A stretch of DNA of 64,000 nucleotides from Enterococcus sp. DIV0660C (GCF_017316125.1 NZ_JAFLWA010000003.1:62001-126000); one strand, 5' to 3'; shown: positions 1 through 8,558, numbered from the stretch's first letter. Translations and numbers: made by a program. Notes: generated from the letters alone by a model not told the origin.

Positions 1-1082
1 TGATGGTGCCAATCTTATATTTCACGCTTGTTCGAAAAAAGATTAGCTTGAGTACACGTATTGTGTTAAAAGAAGCGTTGAATTTAGAAAAAATGGCTGG
101 TGTGACTGATTTGATGCTCTATATTTTCAAGTTTGCTTTAGTCATTCAACTGGTAGGTGCCATCGCATTATCTATCGTGTTTATTCCTGAATTTGGTTGG
201 CTCAAAGGAACTTGGTACGGCATTTTTCATGCGGTTTCTAGTTTTTGTAATGCAGGTTTTGATTTATTAGGTGAGAGCCTGGTCGCATATCAAACAAATA
301 ATTATTTGCTACTGGTGATTTCAATATTGATTATTGCTGGTGGATTAGGATTTATTGTTTGGCGTGACTTGTTGAACTTCCATCAAACGAAAAAAATCAG
401 TTTACACTCAAAGATTGCTTTGAGTATGACGGGAATTTTATTAGTAGGCAGTTTTTTCGTTTTTCTTTTTACAGAAAAAAATGGCACACATTTTTCACAA
501 GGCGATTTTAGTAATCGAATAGTTCACACGTTCTTTTTGAGTGTGACACCTCGCACAGCAGGCTATTCGTCGATTGACTATTCTAAGATGAGCCATGCTG
601 GTCTGATTCTGACGATGTTTTTGATGTACATTGGTGGAACTTCTGGCTCTACTGCAGGGGGGCTTAAAACAACAACTTTAGGTGTATTGCTCGCGCAGAT
701 GCGTTCGATGTTTAAGGGAAGGACAAGAGCCGAAATTTTTGGACGTACGATACGACAACCAACTATTTTGCGCGCACTGACTTTATTTTTTTTAACACTC
801 ACTCTTTGCGTGGTGGCAGTAATGATATTATCAATTACGGAGTATGTGCCAGAAAAAATGGGACTTGAATATATTGCATTTGAGGTCTTTTCTGCTTTTG
901 GCACAGTTGGCTTGTCAATGGGATTGACGCCAGATTTATCAGTTGTTGGCAAATTGTTGATTATGACGTTGATGTATACGGGGCGTGTCGGTGTGTTGAC
1001 GATTGCTTTTTCGTTGATGAAGAAAGTTCATCAACAAGAAATAAAAATCAAATACCCAGAAGAAAGTGTGATGATTGGGTAA
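1..1082 (+). CDS. ktrB: KtrB/TrkH-family potassium uptake protein, C-terminal part
   Basis: This is the membrane subunit of a K+ (possibly Na+-coupled) uptake system of the TrkH/KtrB/NtpJ family. About 359 residues are present against roughly 450 in the family, so the N-terminus with the first pore loop lies off the left edge; the ATG at base 3 is probably internal. Visible selectivity-filter loops are SFCNAGF (about residues 80-86), TPRTAGY (about 184-190) and SAFGTVGLS (about 298-306). The glycine-rich gating stretch GGTSGSTAGGLK sits between the last two. Hydrophobic helices alternate throughout. The protein needs a cytoplasmic KtrA/TrkA-type nucleotide-binding partner, which is not in the window. 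A strong bidirectional terminator follows. Confidence 0.9.
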   Translation, partial: MVPILYFTLVRKKISLSTRIVLKEALNLEKMAGVTDLMLYIFKFALVIQLVGAIALSIVFIPEFGWLKGTWYGIFHAVSSFCNAGFDLLGESLVAYQTNNYLLLVISILIIAGGLGFIVWRDLLNFHQTKKISLHSKIALSMTGILLVGSFFVFLFTEKNGTHFSQGDFSNRIVHTFFLSVTPRTAGYSSIDYSKMSHAGLILTMFLMYIGGTSGSTAGGLKTTTLGVLLAQMRSMFKGRTRAEIFGRTIRQPTILRALTLFFLTLTLCVVAVMILSITEYVPEKMGLEYIAFEVFSAFGTVGLSMGLTPDLSVVGKLLIMTLMYTGRVGVLTIAFSLMKKVHQQEIKIKYPEESVMIG

Positions 1083-1119
1083 GTCAAAATAAAGATAGTT
1101 TTTTGACGGAACTCCAAGC

Positions 1120-1156
1120 AAAAAGCCCGATTCAAATTTTTTGAATCGGGCTTTTT
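1120..1156. terminator. Bidirectional terminator between ktrB and the glyoxalase gene
   Basis: A 17-bp perfect stem (AAAAAGCCCGATTCAAA and its complement) with A and T runs at both ends serves the two convergent genes. Confidence 0.9.
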
Positions 1157-1167
1157 AAGTGGGGGGA

Positions 1168-1539
1168 TTATCCACGGATAACTTCGATTTTGTAACCATC
1201 AGGATCGATCACAAAGTAGTAAGAAGGAGCAGTTCCAGGTAATCCTTTTAAGTCAGTTATATTTAAACCAGCAGCTTGGTGTTTTTCATGCAATGCTTCC
1301 AGGTCATCTGCAGCAATTGCGATATGGCCATAACCGTTTCCTAGATCGTATGCCTCATGATCGTAGTTGTAAGTCAATTCTAATTCGTAATCATCTCCAG
1401 GCAAAGTTAAGTAAACGAGTGTGAATTTGTTTTCTGGAAAATCACGACGGCGACTTTCTTCAAAACCAAACGCGGTTTGATAAAATTCAAGAGATGCGTC
1501 AAGGTCTTTTACGCGGACGCAAGTGTGTGCCATTTTCAT
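1168..1539 (-). CDS. gloA: Lactoylglutathione lyase / glyoxalase I-like protein
   Basis: This is a small vicinal-oxygen-chelate protein of the glyoxalase I type, 123 residues from the chosen start. The expected metal ligands are visible: H5 (MAHTCVRV), E54 in the YELELTYN strand, H72 in GYGHIAIA and E119 in YKIEVI. The known family reaction is isomerisation of the methylglyoxal-thiol hemithioacetal; which thiol is used in this organism is not shown. I start at the ATG at 1539 because GAAGGGAAG lies about 9 bases upstream; a longer frame to 1614 would add a hydrophobic, unrelated N-terminus. It diverges from the Nudix gene, with a palindrome between them. Confidence 0.88.
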   Translation of the reverse strand: MKMAHTCVRVKDLDASLEFYQTAFGFEESRRRDFPENKFTLVYLTLPGDDYELELTYNYDHEAYDLGNGYGHIAIAADDLEALHEKHQAAGLNITDLKGLPGTAPSYYFVIDPDGYKIEVIRG

Positions 1540-1606
1540 AAATAAAAACTTCCCTTCTTTTTTTATAATGATAGCAAAGAATAACAACAAAAATAAATAT
1601 TGGTGC

Positions 1607-1635
1607 TTGTTCATGAGAAAACTCTCATGTAGAAT
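1607..1635 (+). promoter_or_regulatory. Nudix gene promoter with palindromic operator in the spacer
   Basis: The promoter reads TTGTTC (1607-1612), a 17-bp spacer, then TAGAAT (1630-1635). The spacer is almost filled by the inverted repeat CATGAGA-AAAC-TCTCATG (1612-1629), the classic position for a repressor. It also lies upstream of the divergent glyoxalase gene. Confidence 0.65.
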
Positions 1636-1659
1636 AAAAAGAAAAAGGTGGGAAGATAA

Positions 1660-2118
1660 ATGGATTATCCAGTTTTTGGAGAAAAAAAACAGTCAGCCAG
1701 CTACCAAACGCGATATGCTGCATATATCATTGTAGAAGAAGAAACAAAAATAGCTTTGGTTGAAGCACCAAATGGCGCATTTTTCCTACCGGGTGGAGAA
1801 ATCGAAGGACAAGAAACGAAAGAAGAAGCCATCGCTCGAGAGATGATTGAAGAGCTTGGCATCACAGTAGTTATTGACTGTTTTTTAGGACAGGCGGATG
1901 AATATTTTTATTCCAACTACCGTGCGACTTATTATTATAATCCGGGTTATTTTTATGTTGCTAAAAGCTGGGAAAAAATCGGGGAGCCAACTGAAACAAC
2001 CAATCGTATTTGGTGGGTCACTCCTGCGGATGCGATTGTGAAGCTGAAAAGAGGCAGCCATCAATGGGCAGTTAAAAAATGGTTGGAAAGTAAAGAAGAA
2101 GCTGAAACAAAAAGTTGA
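1660..2118 (+). CDS. NUDIX hydrolase
   Basis: A 152-residue Nudix-fold pyrophosphohydrolase. The Nudix box is complete, following G-x5-E-x7-RE-U-x-EE-x-G-U: it begins GGEIEGQETKEEAIA and ends REMIEELG, at about residues 46-68. This motif binds divalent metal and supports cleavage of nucleoside diphosphate-X substrates; the substrate cannot be read from sequence. The start ATG follows AAGGTGGG with good spacing. The gene stands alone between a palindromic promoter and a terminator at about 2240. Confidence 0.9.
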   Translation: MDYPVFGEKKQSASYQTRYAAYIIVEEETKIALVEAPNGAFFLPGGEIEGQETKEEAIAREMIEELGITVVIDCFLGQADEYFYSNYRATYYYNPGYFYVAKSWEKIGEPTETTNRIWWVTPADAIVKLKRGSHQWAVKKWLESKEEAETKS

Positions 2119-2239
2119 AATCGTCAGTACAGAATGAATTTTTTTGAACTTCAACAATGAAGTTAGAGGATGAGCTTTACAGAGGGTTATAAAAAATTTA
2201 TTTCTAGCTGATAGTTGATTAATGGATGAAAGAGAAAGC

Positions 2240-2281
2240 AAAAAATGGAACAATCCCTGGTAAGGGGTTGTTCCATTTTTT
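2240..2281. terminator. Terminator between the Nudix gene and the HAD gene
   Basis: The arms GGAACAATCCC and GGGGTTGTTCC form an 11-bp stem with one G-U pair, flanked by A and T runs. It can serve both convergent genes. Confidence 0.85.
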
Positions 2282-2341
2282 GTTAGTTAACTAGTAGTCT
2301 TTTTGAAATGGAAAGTATTCAAATAAATTGTGCAAATGGCT

Positions 2342-3154
2342 TTAGTTTAGCACATATTTTTTGATTGCTTCAGCTACACCATGTTCTTCGTTTGAAGTTG
2401 TTAATACGTTAGCTGCTTCTTTTACGATTGGGAGAGCATTTTCCATAGCTACTCCGAGGCCTGCATATTCAATCATAGATAAATCATTTTCATTATCCCC
2501 AATTGCCATGACTTCGTCTTGCGTGATTCCAAGATGTTGTGCCAAGTTCGCAACTGCTGTTCCTTTGTTTGCTTGTTTATTCAAGACTTCAAAATAAAAA
2601 GGTGCGCTTTTAACAGTGGTATATTTGTCGCGAAATTCTTGAGGAAGACGAGCAATTGCTGCATCTAAGATTTCAGGTTCGTCGATCATCATCATTTTGA
2701 CAATATTCATATCTGGTGTCATTTCTTCAGGTGTACGATATTTCAACGGCATTTTTACAAGACCTGATTCGTGGACAGAATAAGGGCTGATGTCTCGGTT
2801 AGGAGTATAGATGGCTTGTTCATCAATTGAGTGTAAGTGGCTGCCAACTCGGCGCGCCATCACTTCGATTTCTAAAAAGTCTTCGTGAGTCAACCCATGA
2901 CGTGCGATAATGTCCCCTGTTTTTGTTTGTTGAACTAAAGCACCATTATAAGTGATGACATAGTCTGTATCTTTGAATAGTTCTAACTCTTCAAGTTGTT
3001 CCCTGACACCAGGTAATGGACGACCTGTACATAAAACAATGTTTACTCCTTGCTTGTCCGCCTGCTGAATTGCTTTTTTGACTTCCGCTGTTAATTCACG
3101 TTGATCGTTTAACAAGGTGCCATCGATATCGATAGCGATTAATTTGATAGACAT
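2342..3154 (-). CDS. Cof-type HAD-IIB sugar/nucleotide phosphatase
   Basis: A cytosolic haloacid-dehalogenase-like phosphatase of the Cof/YidA group, 270 residues. Motif I is DIDGT, with nucleophile D9 and acid/base D11. The C-terminal motif IV is GDNENDLSMIEYAG, and the C2-type cap lies between. Substrates in the family are sugar phosphates and other small phosphoesters; none can be assigned here. The start at 3154 has GGAGGAAATT directly upstream, so the five extra codons of the longer frame are not used. It is the last gene of a leftward operon after lipL and the dNTPase gene, with a 20-bp gap. Confidence 0.9.
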   Translation of the reverse strand: MSIKLIAIDIDGTLLNDQRELTAEVKKAIQQADKQGVNIVLCTGRPLPGVREQLEELELFKDTDYVITYNGALVQQTKTGDIIARHGLTHEDFLEIEVMARRVGSHLHSIDEQAIYTPNRDISPYSVHESGLVKMPLKYRTPEEMTPDMNIVKMMMIDEPEILDAAIARLPQEFRDKYTTVKSAPFYFEVLNKQANKGTAVANLAQHLGITQDEVMAIGDNENDLSMIEYAGLGVAMENALPIVKEAANVLTTSNEEHGVAEAIKKYVLN

Positions 3155-3174
3155 AATTTCCTCCAACATTTTTC

Positions 3175-4542
3175 TTACTTATTTTCAATTAGAGCGCCAT
3201 TTTGAATGTGACTGGCAAATTCTTGATAGGTTTCATCAAAGAGATCATAATGGTCCCTCAAAGTGGGATCAACCATTTCTTTTGGAAAAAAGAATCGTTC
3301 ATCACCTTGTTCTTGACCAGCTAATGCTGCAACTAATTGGCTAACCTTGGATAATTCTATCAAAGTTCCGTCATTTCTCAAAATCTCAATTTGAGTGCGA
3401 TGTCGGTTTTGCTCTGGGCGATAAAAATCATAAGGCAAATCATAACTGGAATTGATTGCTGTGTAGTACACAGGATTGTATCCCACTTTTTCAACTAGTA
3501 GAGTAAGTTCTTCAATCAGTGGTGAGTTGCGCTCACCAGAAAAAGTGGCAGATTTTAATGGTTTTCGATTTAAAAATCGTTTTGCTAAGTCACTTAAAAT
3601 CGGATCAGCAGATTCTGTCCATTGTGTAAAGTAGGTTCCTAATACGCCATCATCAAGCTTCAAGTAATCATCCAGTGTAAATGATTCAGCCAAGAAAGGA
3701 AGTAGAAGTTGTGCATGCATTTCAAATGAAGCGGGGTCTTCTAGATAAAGTTCGTGTGCCCGATGAAGTAAATGTTCTAAAATGACTTCCATACCACGAG
3801 AAACCGGATGAAAATAAACTTGGACATACATTTGGTAACGGCTAACAATATAATCTTCCACAGCATGCATACCATTCATTGAAAAGGCGATACCACCTTC
3901 ATAGGGACGAATCACTCGTAAGATCCTAGTCAAATCAAAAGTTCCATATTCTGTCCCTGTGTAATAAGCGTCTCTCAATAGATAATCCATACGATCGGCA
4001 TCAATTTGACTAGAAATCATTTGAACGACCTGTGGATTGGGATACGTTTTTTGGATCACACTTGCCACTTTTTCAGGAAAGCCGTCTTCGACTCGATTCA
4101 AGATTTGATACACTTCTGTTTCCGGAGAAGTAATGATTTCCACAGTGATTGCTTCGTGGTCTGTATGGAAAATGTGTTCAAAAGTGTGCGAGTAGGGACC
4201 ATGACCGACATCGTGAAGAAGTGCCGCGCAAAGCGTAACCAATCGTTCTTTATCGTCCCAACCATTTTCACCAATTTTTTCTTTTGAATAGTTCCGTGAA
4301 AAAATATCACAAATTCGACGGGAAATTTCATATACACCCAGTGAATGTGTAAAGCGACTATGTTCTGCGCCATGAAAAGTAAATGAAGCTGTCCCTAATT
4401 GTTTGATACGTCGTAGTCGTTGGACTTCTTTTGAGTTGATTAAATCCAAAATAACTTGATGCTGTACATGGATATAATTATGGACAGGATCACGAAACAC
4501 CTTTTCAATAGGGAGAACTTGGTATTTATAAGGAATTGTCAT
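3175..4542 (-). CDS. HD-domain dNTP triphosphohydrolase (EF1143/YwfO type)
   Basis: A 455-residue HD-superfamily phosphohydrolase, the length of the E. faecalis dNTPase EF1143. The metal ligands are H66 (HSRFTHSLG) and H110-D111 in LLHDVGHGPYSHTFEH, with a further Asp in QIDADRMDYLLRD. Family knowledge: homotetrameric enzymes that split dNTPs into deoxynucleoside and triphosphate and are allosterically activated by dGTP or GTP. The likely role is control of dNTP pools. The ATG lies one base after the lipL stop (TAG-T-ATG) with AAAGGAG overlapping that stop, so translation is probably coupled. Confidence 0.88.
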   Translation of the reverse strand: MTIPYKYQVLPIEKVFRDPVHNYIHVQHQVILDLINSKEVQRLRRIKQLGTASFTFHGAEHSRFTHSLGVYEISRRICDIFSRNYSKEKIGENGWDDKERLVTLCAALLHDVGHGPYSHTFEHIFHTDHEAITVEIITSPETEVYQILNRVEDGFPEKVASVIQKTYPNPQVVQMISSQIDADRMDYLLRDAYYTGTEYGTFDLTRILRVIRPYEGGIAFSMNGMHAVEDYIVSRYQMYVQVYFHPVSRGMEVILEHLLHRAHELYLEDPASFEMHAQLLLPFLAESFTLDDYLKLDDGVLGTYFTQWTESADPILSDLAKRFLNRKPLKSATFSGERNSPLIEELTLLVEKVGYNPVYYTAINSSYDLPYDFYRPEQNRHRTQIEILRNDGTLIELSKVSQLVAALAGQEQGDERFFFPKEMVDPTLRDHYDLFDETYQEFASHIQNGALIENK

Positions 4543-4543
4543 A

Positions 4544-5368
4544 CTATTGCTCCTTTAAGATAGAATTTCTGTCAGCCATTCTTGTTAGCTGTGTCTTCCA
4601 TTCGTCTGCTGACACGTAGTTTTGTAACCAGTCAGTTGAAGGAAAGGAAGTGAGAGGCTCAGATTGCACCATGAGGTTTTGAAAAGCTGTTGCTAAGCGG
4701 AATTTAACTTCAGAAACAGTCAATTGTTGGTGCAAAAGGTCGCTAAGATTCGCCATTTTTTCTGGTTGGACAGCAGGATAGCCATCTGCACCAAAAGCTT
4801 CTTTTAATGAAATTTGATAAAAGGTTCGCATCAACTCGCCGCGTGCTAGTTGATTCCCAGTGACGCTTAAATACATCATGACTGCAATCCCATTTTTGAT
4901 TCGACGTTGAGCAATTCCTGCAAACTTTTTCCCAGAAATACTTAAGTCATATGTTCCAGGACAATAGGAGTCAGAAATTTCAAATGCTTCAATTGTCGCT
5001 TCAGGAAAAGCTTTTCTGGTCAAAGTTAACATTCGTTCATAACCGTCATCAATTGAAATTTTTTTGTCATCTGTTTGTGGAAATAGTAAAGACACATTTA
5101 AAATGCCCGTATCAGAAACGATACCCAAGCCTCCCGAATTTCGTACCACAGGCGTATAACCAAATTCACGAATTGATTGAACACCTTCATCAAAGAAAGG
5201 TGTACGAGTATCTTTCATTCCAAAAATCACTGTCTTGTTATATTGCCAGAAATGAAGAAATGTTTGTTGTCGCTTCTTCGTCTCTGCGGTTAATAAATCG
5301 GTCAATGCAAAAGGGGAAAAGTCATTGCCTTGATAGATGTCTTGATCCAATAAAATAGGAGGATTCAT
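4544..5368 (-). CDS. lipL: LipL-type octanoyl/lipoyl amidotransferase
   Basis: A 274-residue protein of the biotin/lipoate protein ligase fold. It carries RNSGGLGI (about 76-83) and CPGTYDLSISGKK (136-148). The Cys followed 12 residues later by Lys matches the catalytic pair of B. subtilis LipL (C150/K162). This favours an amidotransferase that moves octanoyl or lipoyl groups from GcvH to E2 subunits, rather than an ATP-using lipoate ligase. The start ATG at 5368 has AAGGAG 8 bases upstream; the longer frame to 5470 has no ribosome site. It is the first gene of a three-gene leftward operon. Confidence 0.8.
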   Translation of the reverse strand: MNPPILLDQDIYQGNDFSPFALTDLLTAETKKRQQTFLHFWQYNKTVIFGMKDTRTPFFDEGVQSIREFGYTPVVRNSGGLGIVSDTGILNVSLLFPQTDDKKISIDDGYERMLTLTRKAFPEATIEAFEISDSYCPGTYDLSISGKKFAGIAQRRIKNGIAVMMYLSVTGNQLARGELMRTFYQISLKEAFGADGYPAVQPEKMANLSDLLHQQLTVSEVKFRLATAFQNLMVQSEPLTSFPSTDWLQNYVSADEWKTQLTRMADRNSILKEQ

Positions 5369-5521
5369 TTCATCAACTCCTTGTTCAGTTAGTTCCCTTA
5401 TTTCTCTTTCAGTATACCTCAAAAACAAGCAGAAGTTTTTAAGTACGCTTCTTATAAGAATAACTGACAAGTGACTAAATTTGGGTAAAAAAAGTAAAAA
5501 AATAAAAAGTATACAAGTTGG

Positions 5522-5550
5522 TTGACAAAATAGCTGAAACTGGGAACAAT
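5522..5550 (+). promoter_or_regulatory. Putative ywiB promoter
   Basis: A consensus -35 TTGACA (5522-5527) is followed after 17 bp by AACAAT (5545-5550), 30 bp before the chosen ywiB start. Confidence 0.5.
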
Positions 5551-5580
5551 AAGCCTATGAGAAGTAAAGGAGAATGCGAG

Positions 5581-6018
5581 ATGGATTTATCACAAGGAAC
5601 ACCAATTTCAATAAAGCTACGCACAAAAGTGAAACAACAAGGTGAAGTTCAAGATTTTTATTTTGATCTAAATGGTCAAATGGTAAAAATTGGCGATACG
5701 TTATACATACGGTATAAAGAAGTTCAAGAAGAAACAGGGCAAGAAGTTCCTGTGACAATCAAAATCATTCCTGATGGCCATGTTCAATTGATTCGAGCAG
5801 GAGAAATGCGAATGCGCCTTAAATTTGGTTACAAAGAACGTTTAGAAACAGCTTATAAAACACCTTACGGAATGATCTTGATTCAAACATTTACGAATGA
5901 ATTGCATGTTAGTCTAAAAGATCGACCAGCTTCAGGAAACATTGTGATTGCCTATGATTTATTTATGGGGGAAGAAAAATTAGGTGAATATTATTTAACC
6001 TTAGATTTTACAGCATAA
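5581..6018 (+). CDS. ywiB: DUF1934 family protein (YwiB-like, calycin beta-barrel)
   Basis: A 145-residue, beta-rich cytosolic protein of the DUF1934/YwiB family with no known function. It has alternating short strands and no membrane segment or catalytic motif; hallmarks are YIRYKE near residue 44 and the C-terminal EYYLTLDF. The start at 5581 is set by AAAGGAGA seven bases upstream; the longer frame from 5518 would run back through the -35 region. It is followed 74 bp later by rpoE, which has its own promoter. Confidence 0.82.
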   Translation: MDLSQGTPISIKLRTKVKQQGEVQDFYFDLNGQMVKIGDTLYIRYKEVQEETGQEVPVTIKIIPDGHVQLIRAGEMRMRLKFGYKERLETAYKTPYGMILIQTFTNELHVSLKDRPASGNIVIAYDLFMGEEKLGEYYLTLDFTA

Positions 6019-6032
6019 TTTAAAAGAAAAGT

Positions 6033-6061
6033 TTGATTTTTTATCGTTGATTTTGTATGAT
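6033..6061 (+). promoter_or_regulatory. rpoE (delta) promoter
   Basis: TTGATT (6033-6038), a 17-bp spacer, then TATGAT (6056-6061), 31 bp before the TTG start of rpoE. Confidence 0.7.
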
Positions 6062-6092
6062 AAGGGATAGACTGTGAAAGGACGTGTCCTGA

Positions 6093-6719
6093 TTGGAAAT
6101 TAGTGTATTTGAAGGTGCAAACAAAAACGAATTATCAATGATCGAAGTTGCACATGCGATTTTAGAACAACATGGTGATGTGATGGATTTTTCTGATTTA
6201 GTTAATCAAATCCAAAACTATCTTGGCAAAACAGATGGAGATATTCGTGATTCATTAGCACAGTTTTATACTGACTTAAATATTGACGGCAGCTTTATTT
6301 CTTTAGGCGACAACCGTTGGGGCTTGCGCTCATGGTACGCAATTGATTCAATTGATGAAGAAGTAAATCATGGAATTGACGAAGAAGATGAAGATAAACC
6401 TCGTCGCCGCAAACGCAAAAAAGTGAATGCCTTTATCAATGATGATGAAGATGCAATTGACTATAACGATGATGACCCAGAAGATGCTGACTTGTCTGAT
6501 GAAGATGATGATGATTTATTTGAAGATGATGATGACGACGATGAAGAAATCGCAGCATACAACTCTGATCTACAAGAAATCGGTGCGGATGACAATAGCG
6601 ACGATGAAGAAGTATTACCAGGGAACATTGAAGAAGACTTAAGCATTATCGAAGACGAAGACGATGAAGATGATGATGAAGAGTATGACAATGAAGAATT
6701 TTCTGAAAAAACAGAGTAA
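6093..6719 (+). CDS. rpoE: DNA-directed RNA polymerase subunit delta
   Basis: The Gram-positive-specific delta subunit, which promotes RNA polymerase recycling and promoter selectivity. The 208 residues split into an N-terminal HARE-HTH domain (about 1-90, ending [14 protein letters not shown]), a short basic patch (KPRRRKRKK, about 103-111), and a long disordered tail made almost only of Asp and Glu that mimics nucleic acid charge. The basic patch next to the acidic tail is typical of delta. The start codon is TTG, with AAAGGA about 10 bases upstream. A terminator follows. Confidence 0.95.
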   Translation: MEISVFEGANKNELSMIEVAHAILEQHGDVMDFSDLVNQIQNYLGKTDGDIRDSLAQFYTDLNIDGSFISLGDNRWGLRSWYAIDSIDEEVNHGIDEEDEDKPRRRKRKKVNAFINDDEDAIDYNDDDPEDADLSDEDDDDLFEDDDDDDEEIAAYNSDLQEIGADDNSDDEEVLPGNIEEDLSIIEDEDDEDDDEEYDNEEFSEKTE

Positions 6720-6779
6720 TGACATCCTTTGCTTGAAAAGCGCTACGTTCTAATTGAAGAAATGTATATGTAGGATCAG

Positions 6780-6815
6780 AACCAACTAGCTGGAAAATGG
6801 CTGGTTGGTTTTTTT
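6780..6815 (+). terminator. rpoE terminator
   Basis: AACCAACTAGC pairs with GCTGGTTGGTT across an 8-nt loop, followed by a T run. Confidence 0.85.
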
Positions 6816-6834
6816 GTCGATGGTAAAAGAGAAC

Positions 6835-6875
6835 AAACAGAGGCTGTGACAATACTTTTGTCACAGCCTCTGTTT
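6835..6875. repeat. 18-bp perfect inverted repeat
   Basis: The arms AAACAGAGGCTGTGACAA and its exact complement are separated by 5 bases. Only three T residues follow, so it is a weak terminator on the + strand. It may end a leftward transcript from tRNA-Arg, or be a small dispersed palindrome. Confidence 0.7.
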
Positions 6876-7020
6876 CAATACATGATGTTTCAGACGCGAC
6901 TTCCTCGAAAGTAAGTCGAAACTCCACAAGGAAAGGAGAAGCCAACTGCTTCTGTCATAACCTCTTCTTTAAAATATAGAAAGCAAAGATACTTAAATTA
7001 TGCTAAAATGGCTATTGAAC

Positions 7021-7091
7021 GCGTCCTGAGGGAATCGAACCCCCGTCTCAAGAACCGGAATCTTACGTGATATCCACTACACTAAGGACGC
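7021..7091 (-). tRNA. tRNA-Arg (CCG)
   Basis: The reverse complement folds as a full cloverleaf: acceptor GCGTCCT/AGGACGC, D stem GTG/CAC, anticodon stem TAAGA/TCTTG with loop TTCCGGT (anticodon CCG), and T loop TTCGATT. CCA is not encoded. It reads Arg codon CGG, which is rare in this AT-rich genome. Confidence 0.93.
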
Positions 7092-7150
7092 AAGCACTGG
7101 CATAATTGTAACCAACCAAAAAATAATTTACAAGGGGATAAGGCAAAAAA

Positions 7151-8482
7151 ATGAAATTTCAACAGAATTTTTCACAAAAACAACAACAAACGCAAAAATT
7201 GGCTATGACTCAGCAATTGCAGCAATCAATCCAAATCCTCCAATATAATAGTGAAGAATTATTAGCTTTTGTTGAAAATCAGGCGCTAGAAAATCCTTTG
7301 GTTGAAGTAGTCGAACCAGAATGGCAACCAGACTACAAAAAAACAAGCAACAATTATGATGGAGAAGAAACAAGCTATCTGAATCAAATTCCTGATACAA
7401 AGGGATCATTGTTTGAATCGTTGATTGACCAAGTACATTTGAACTACCGTGATACATTTTTACGTAAAATGATTTTGTATTTGATTGAATATATTGATTT
7501 AAATGGTTTTTTAACAATTGATCTAGCGGATGCGGCCAAAGATACAGGTGCATCAGCAATCCAACTATTAGATGCACTGACGTTGATCCAACAGCTAGAA
7601 CCGGCAGGAGTAGGGGCTAGAAATCTTCAAGAATGTTTAATGTTACAAACAGAACGAGACGATTTTGCTCCAGCATTAGCTTACATCGTTTTGGAGGAAT
7701 GCTTTGATGAACTAGTCCAACGAAAATGGAAAGAAATCGCACAAAAATTCTCAATTGAACTTAGCGAGGTCCAACATATTTTTGACTATCTTCAAACATT
7801 ATCACCAAGTCCTGGGAGAATTTTCGACAACAGTCATGAACTTTATATAATTCCAGATGTGAAAGTTTTGGTCCACGACGACAATGAAGTTCAAGTGGTC
7901 TCAAATCGAACAAGTCAACCAACTATTCGTTTTCAAGAAAACTATTTCAAACAAATGAATCAAAAAGCAGATAAAGAAACAGCTACTTATTTGAAAGAGC
8001 GAAAACAAGAATTTGAGTGGCTACAAAAAACGATGGTGCAACGTGGTGATACGATTTTAAAAGTTGCGCAAGTAATCGTTTCACGTCAAAAAGATTTCTT
8101 TATCGATGTTAATCGGCCCATTAAGCCATTGACCTTAAAAGAAGTGGCTTCAGAAGTTGACGTTCATGAGTCAACTGTGAGTCGGGCTGTTCATGGAAAA
8201 TACTTGGAAACAACTTTTGGTATTTTTGAACTGAAAAAATTTTTTACGACTCGCATAGCAAGTAACAACTCGGCTGGAACGGAAGACTTATCCGCCGAGA
8301 TGGCAAAGAAGAGACTACAAGAGTTAGTCGACCAAGAAAATAAGGCGAAGCCTTTGTCGGATCAAAAATTAGTCGAGCTTCTAAAAAAAGAAGAAATTGT
8401 GATTTCAAGAAGAACCGTTGCAAAATACCGAGATCTTTTGGGAATCCCGAGTTCATCAAAAAGAAAACGGTATGATAAATAA
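7151..8482 (+). CDS. rpoN: RNA polymerase sigma-54 factor
   Basis: A 443-residue sigma-54. Region I is glutamine-rich (QKQQQTQKLAMTQQLQQSIQIL, given in part, residues 9 onward) and contacts activators. The central core-binding and helix-turn-helix domain includes KEVASEVDVHESTVSRAVHGKY. The C-terminal RpoN box RRTVAKYRDLLGI (near residue 420) reads the -24 element. In enterococci sigma-54 with LevR-type activators drives PTS operons such as the mannose PTS; no activator is in the window. SD AAGGGGAT precedes the ATG. Confidence 0.96.
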   Translation: MKFQQNFSQKQQQTQKLAMTQQLQQSIQILQYNSEELLAFVENQALENPLVEVVEPEWQPDYKKTSNNYDGEETSYLNQIPDTKGSLFESLIDQVHLNYRDTFLRKMILYLIEYIDLNGFLTIDLADAAKDTGASAIQLLDALTLIQQLEPAGVGARNLQECLMLQTERDDFAPALAYIVLEECFDELVQRKWKEIAQKFSIELSEVQHIFDYLQTLSPSPGRIFDNSHELYIIPDVKVLVHDDNEVQVVSNRTSQPTIRFQENYFKQMNQKADKETATYLKERKQEFEWLQKTMVQRGDTILKVAQVIVSRQKDFFIDVNRPIKPLTLKEVASEVDVHESTVSRAVHGKYLETTFGIFELKKFFTTRIASNNSAGTEDLSAEMAKKRLQELVDQENKAKPLSDQKLVELLKKEEIVISRRTVAKYRDLLGIPSSSKRKRYDK

Positions 8483-8527
8483 AAAAAGAAAGGCTAGTAA
8501 AAGTATTTCACTTTTCTAGTCTTTTTT
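8483..8527 (+). terminator. rpoN terminator
   Basis: An imperfect stem pairs GGCTAGTAAAAG with CTTTTCTAGTC and is followed by six T residues. Confidence 0.65.
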
Positions 8528-8529
8528 AG

Positions 8530-8558
8530 TTGAAAAGTTAGCCAGAAACTGTTAGACT
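8530..8558 (+). promoter_or_regulatory. Candidate cggR-gap operon promoter
   Basis: TTGAAA (8530-8535), a 17-bp spacer, then TAGACT (8553-8558). It lies upstream of the CggR operator at 8634, so a bound repressor would act as a roadblock or on a second promoter nearer the operator. Confidence 0.45.

Noticed and set aside
578-952. 124-residue ORF opposite ktrB
   Set aside because: Shadow of the potassium transporter frame, no ribosome site or known domain.
6461-6691. Serine-rich ORF on the minus strand
   Set aside because: It is the antisense of the Asp/Glu-rich tail of rpoE; the serine runs come from repeated GAT/GAA codons. No ribosome site.
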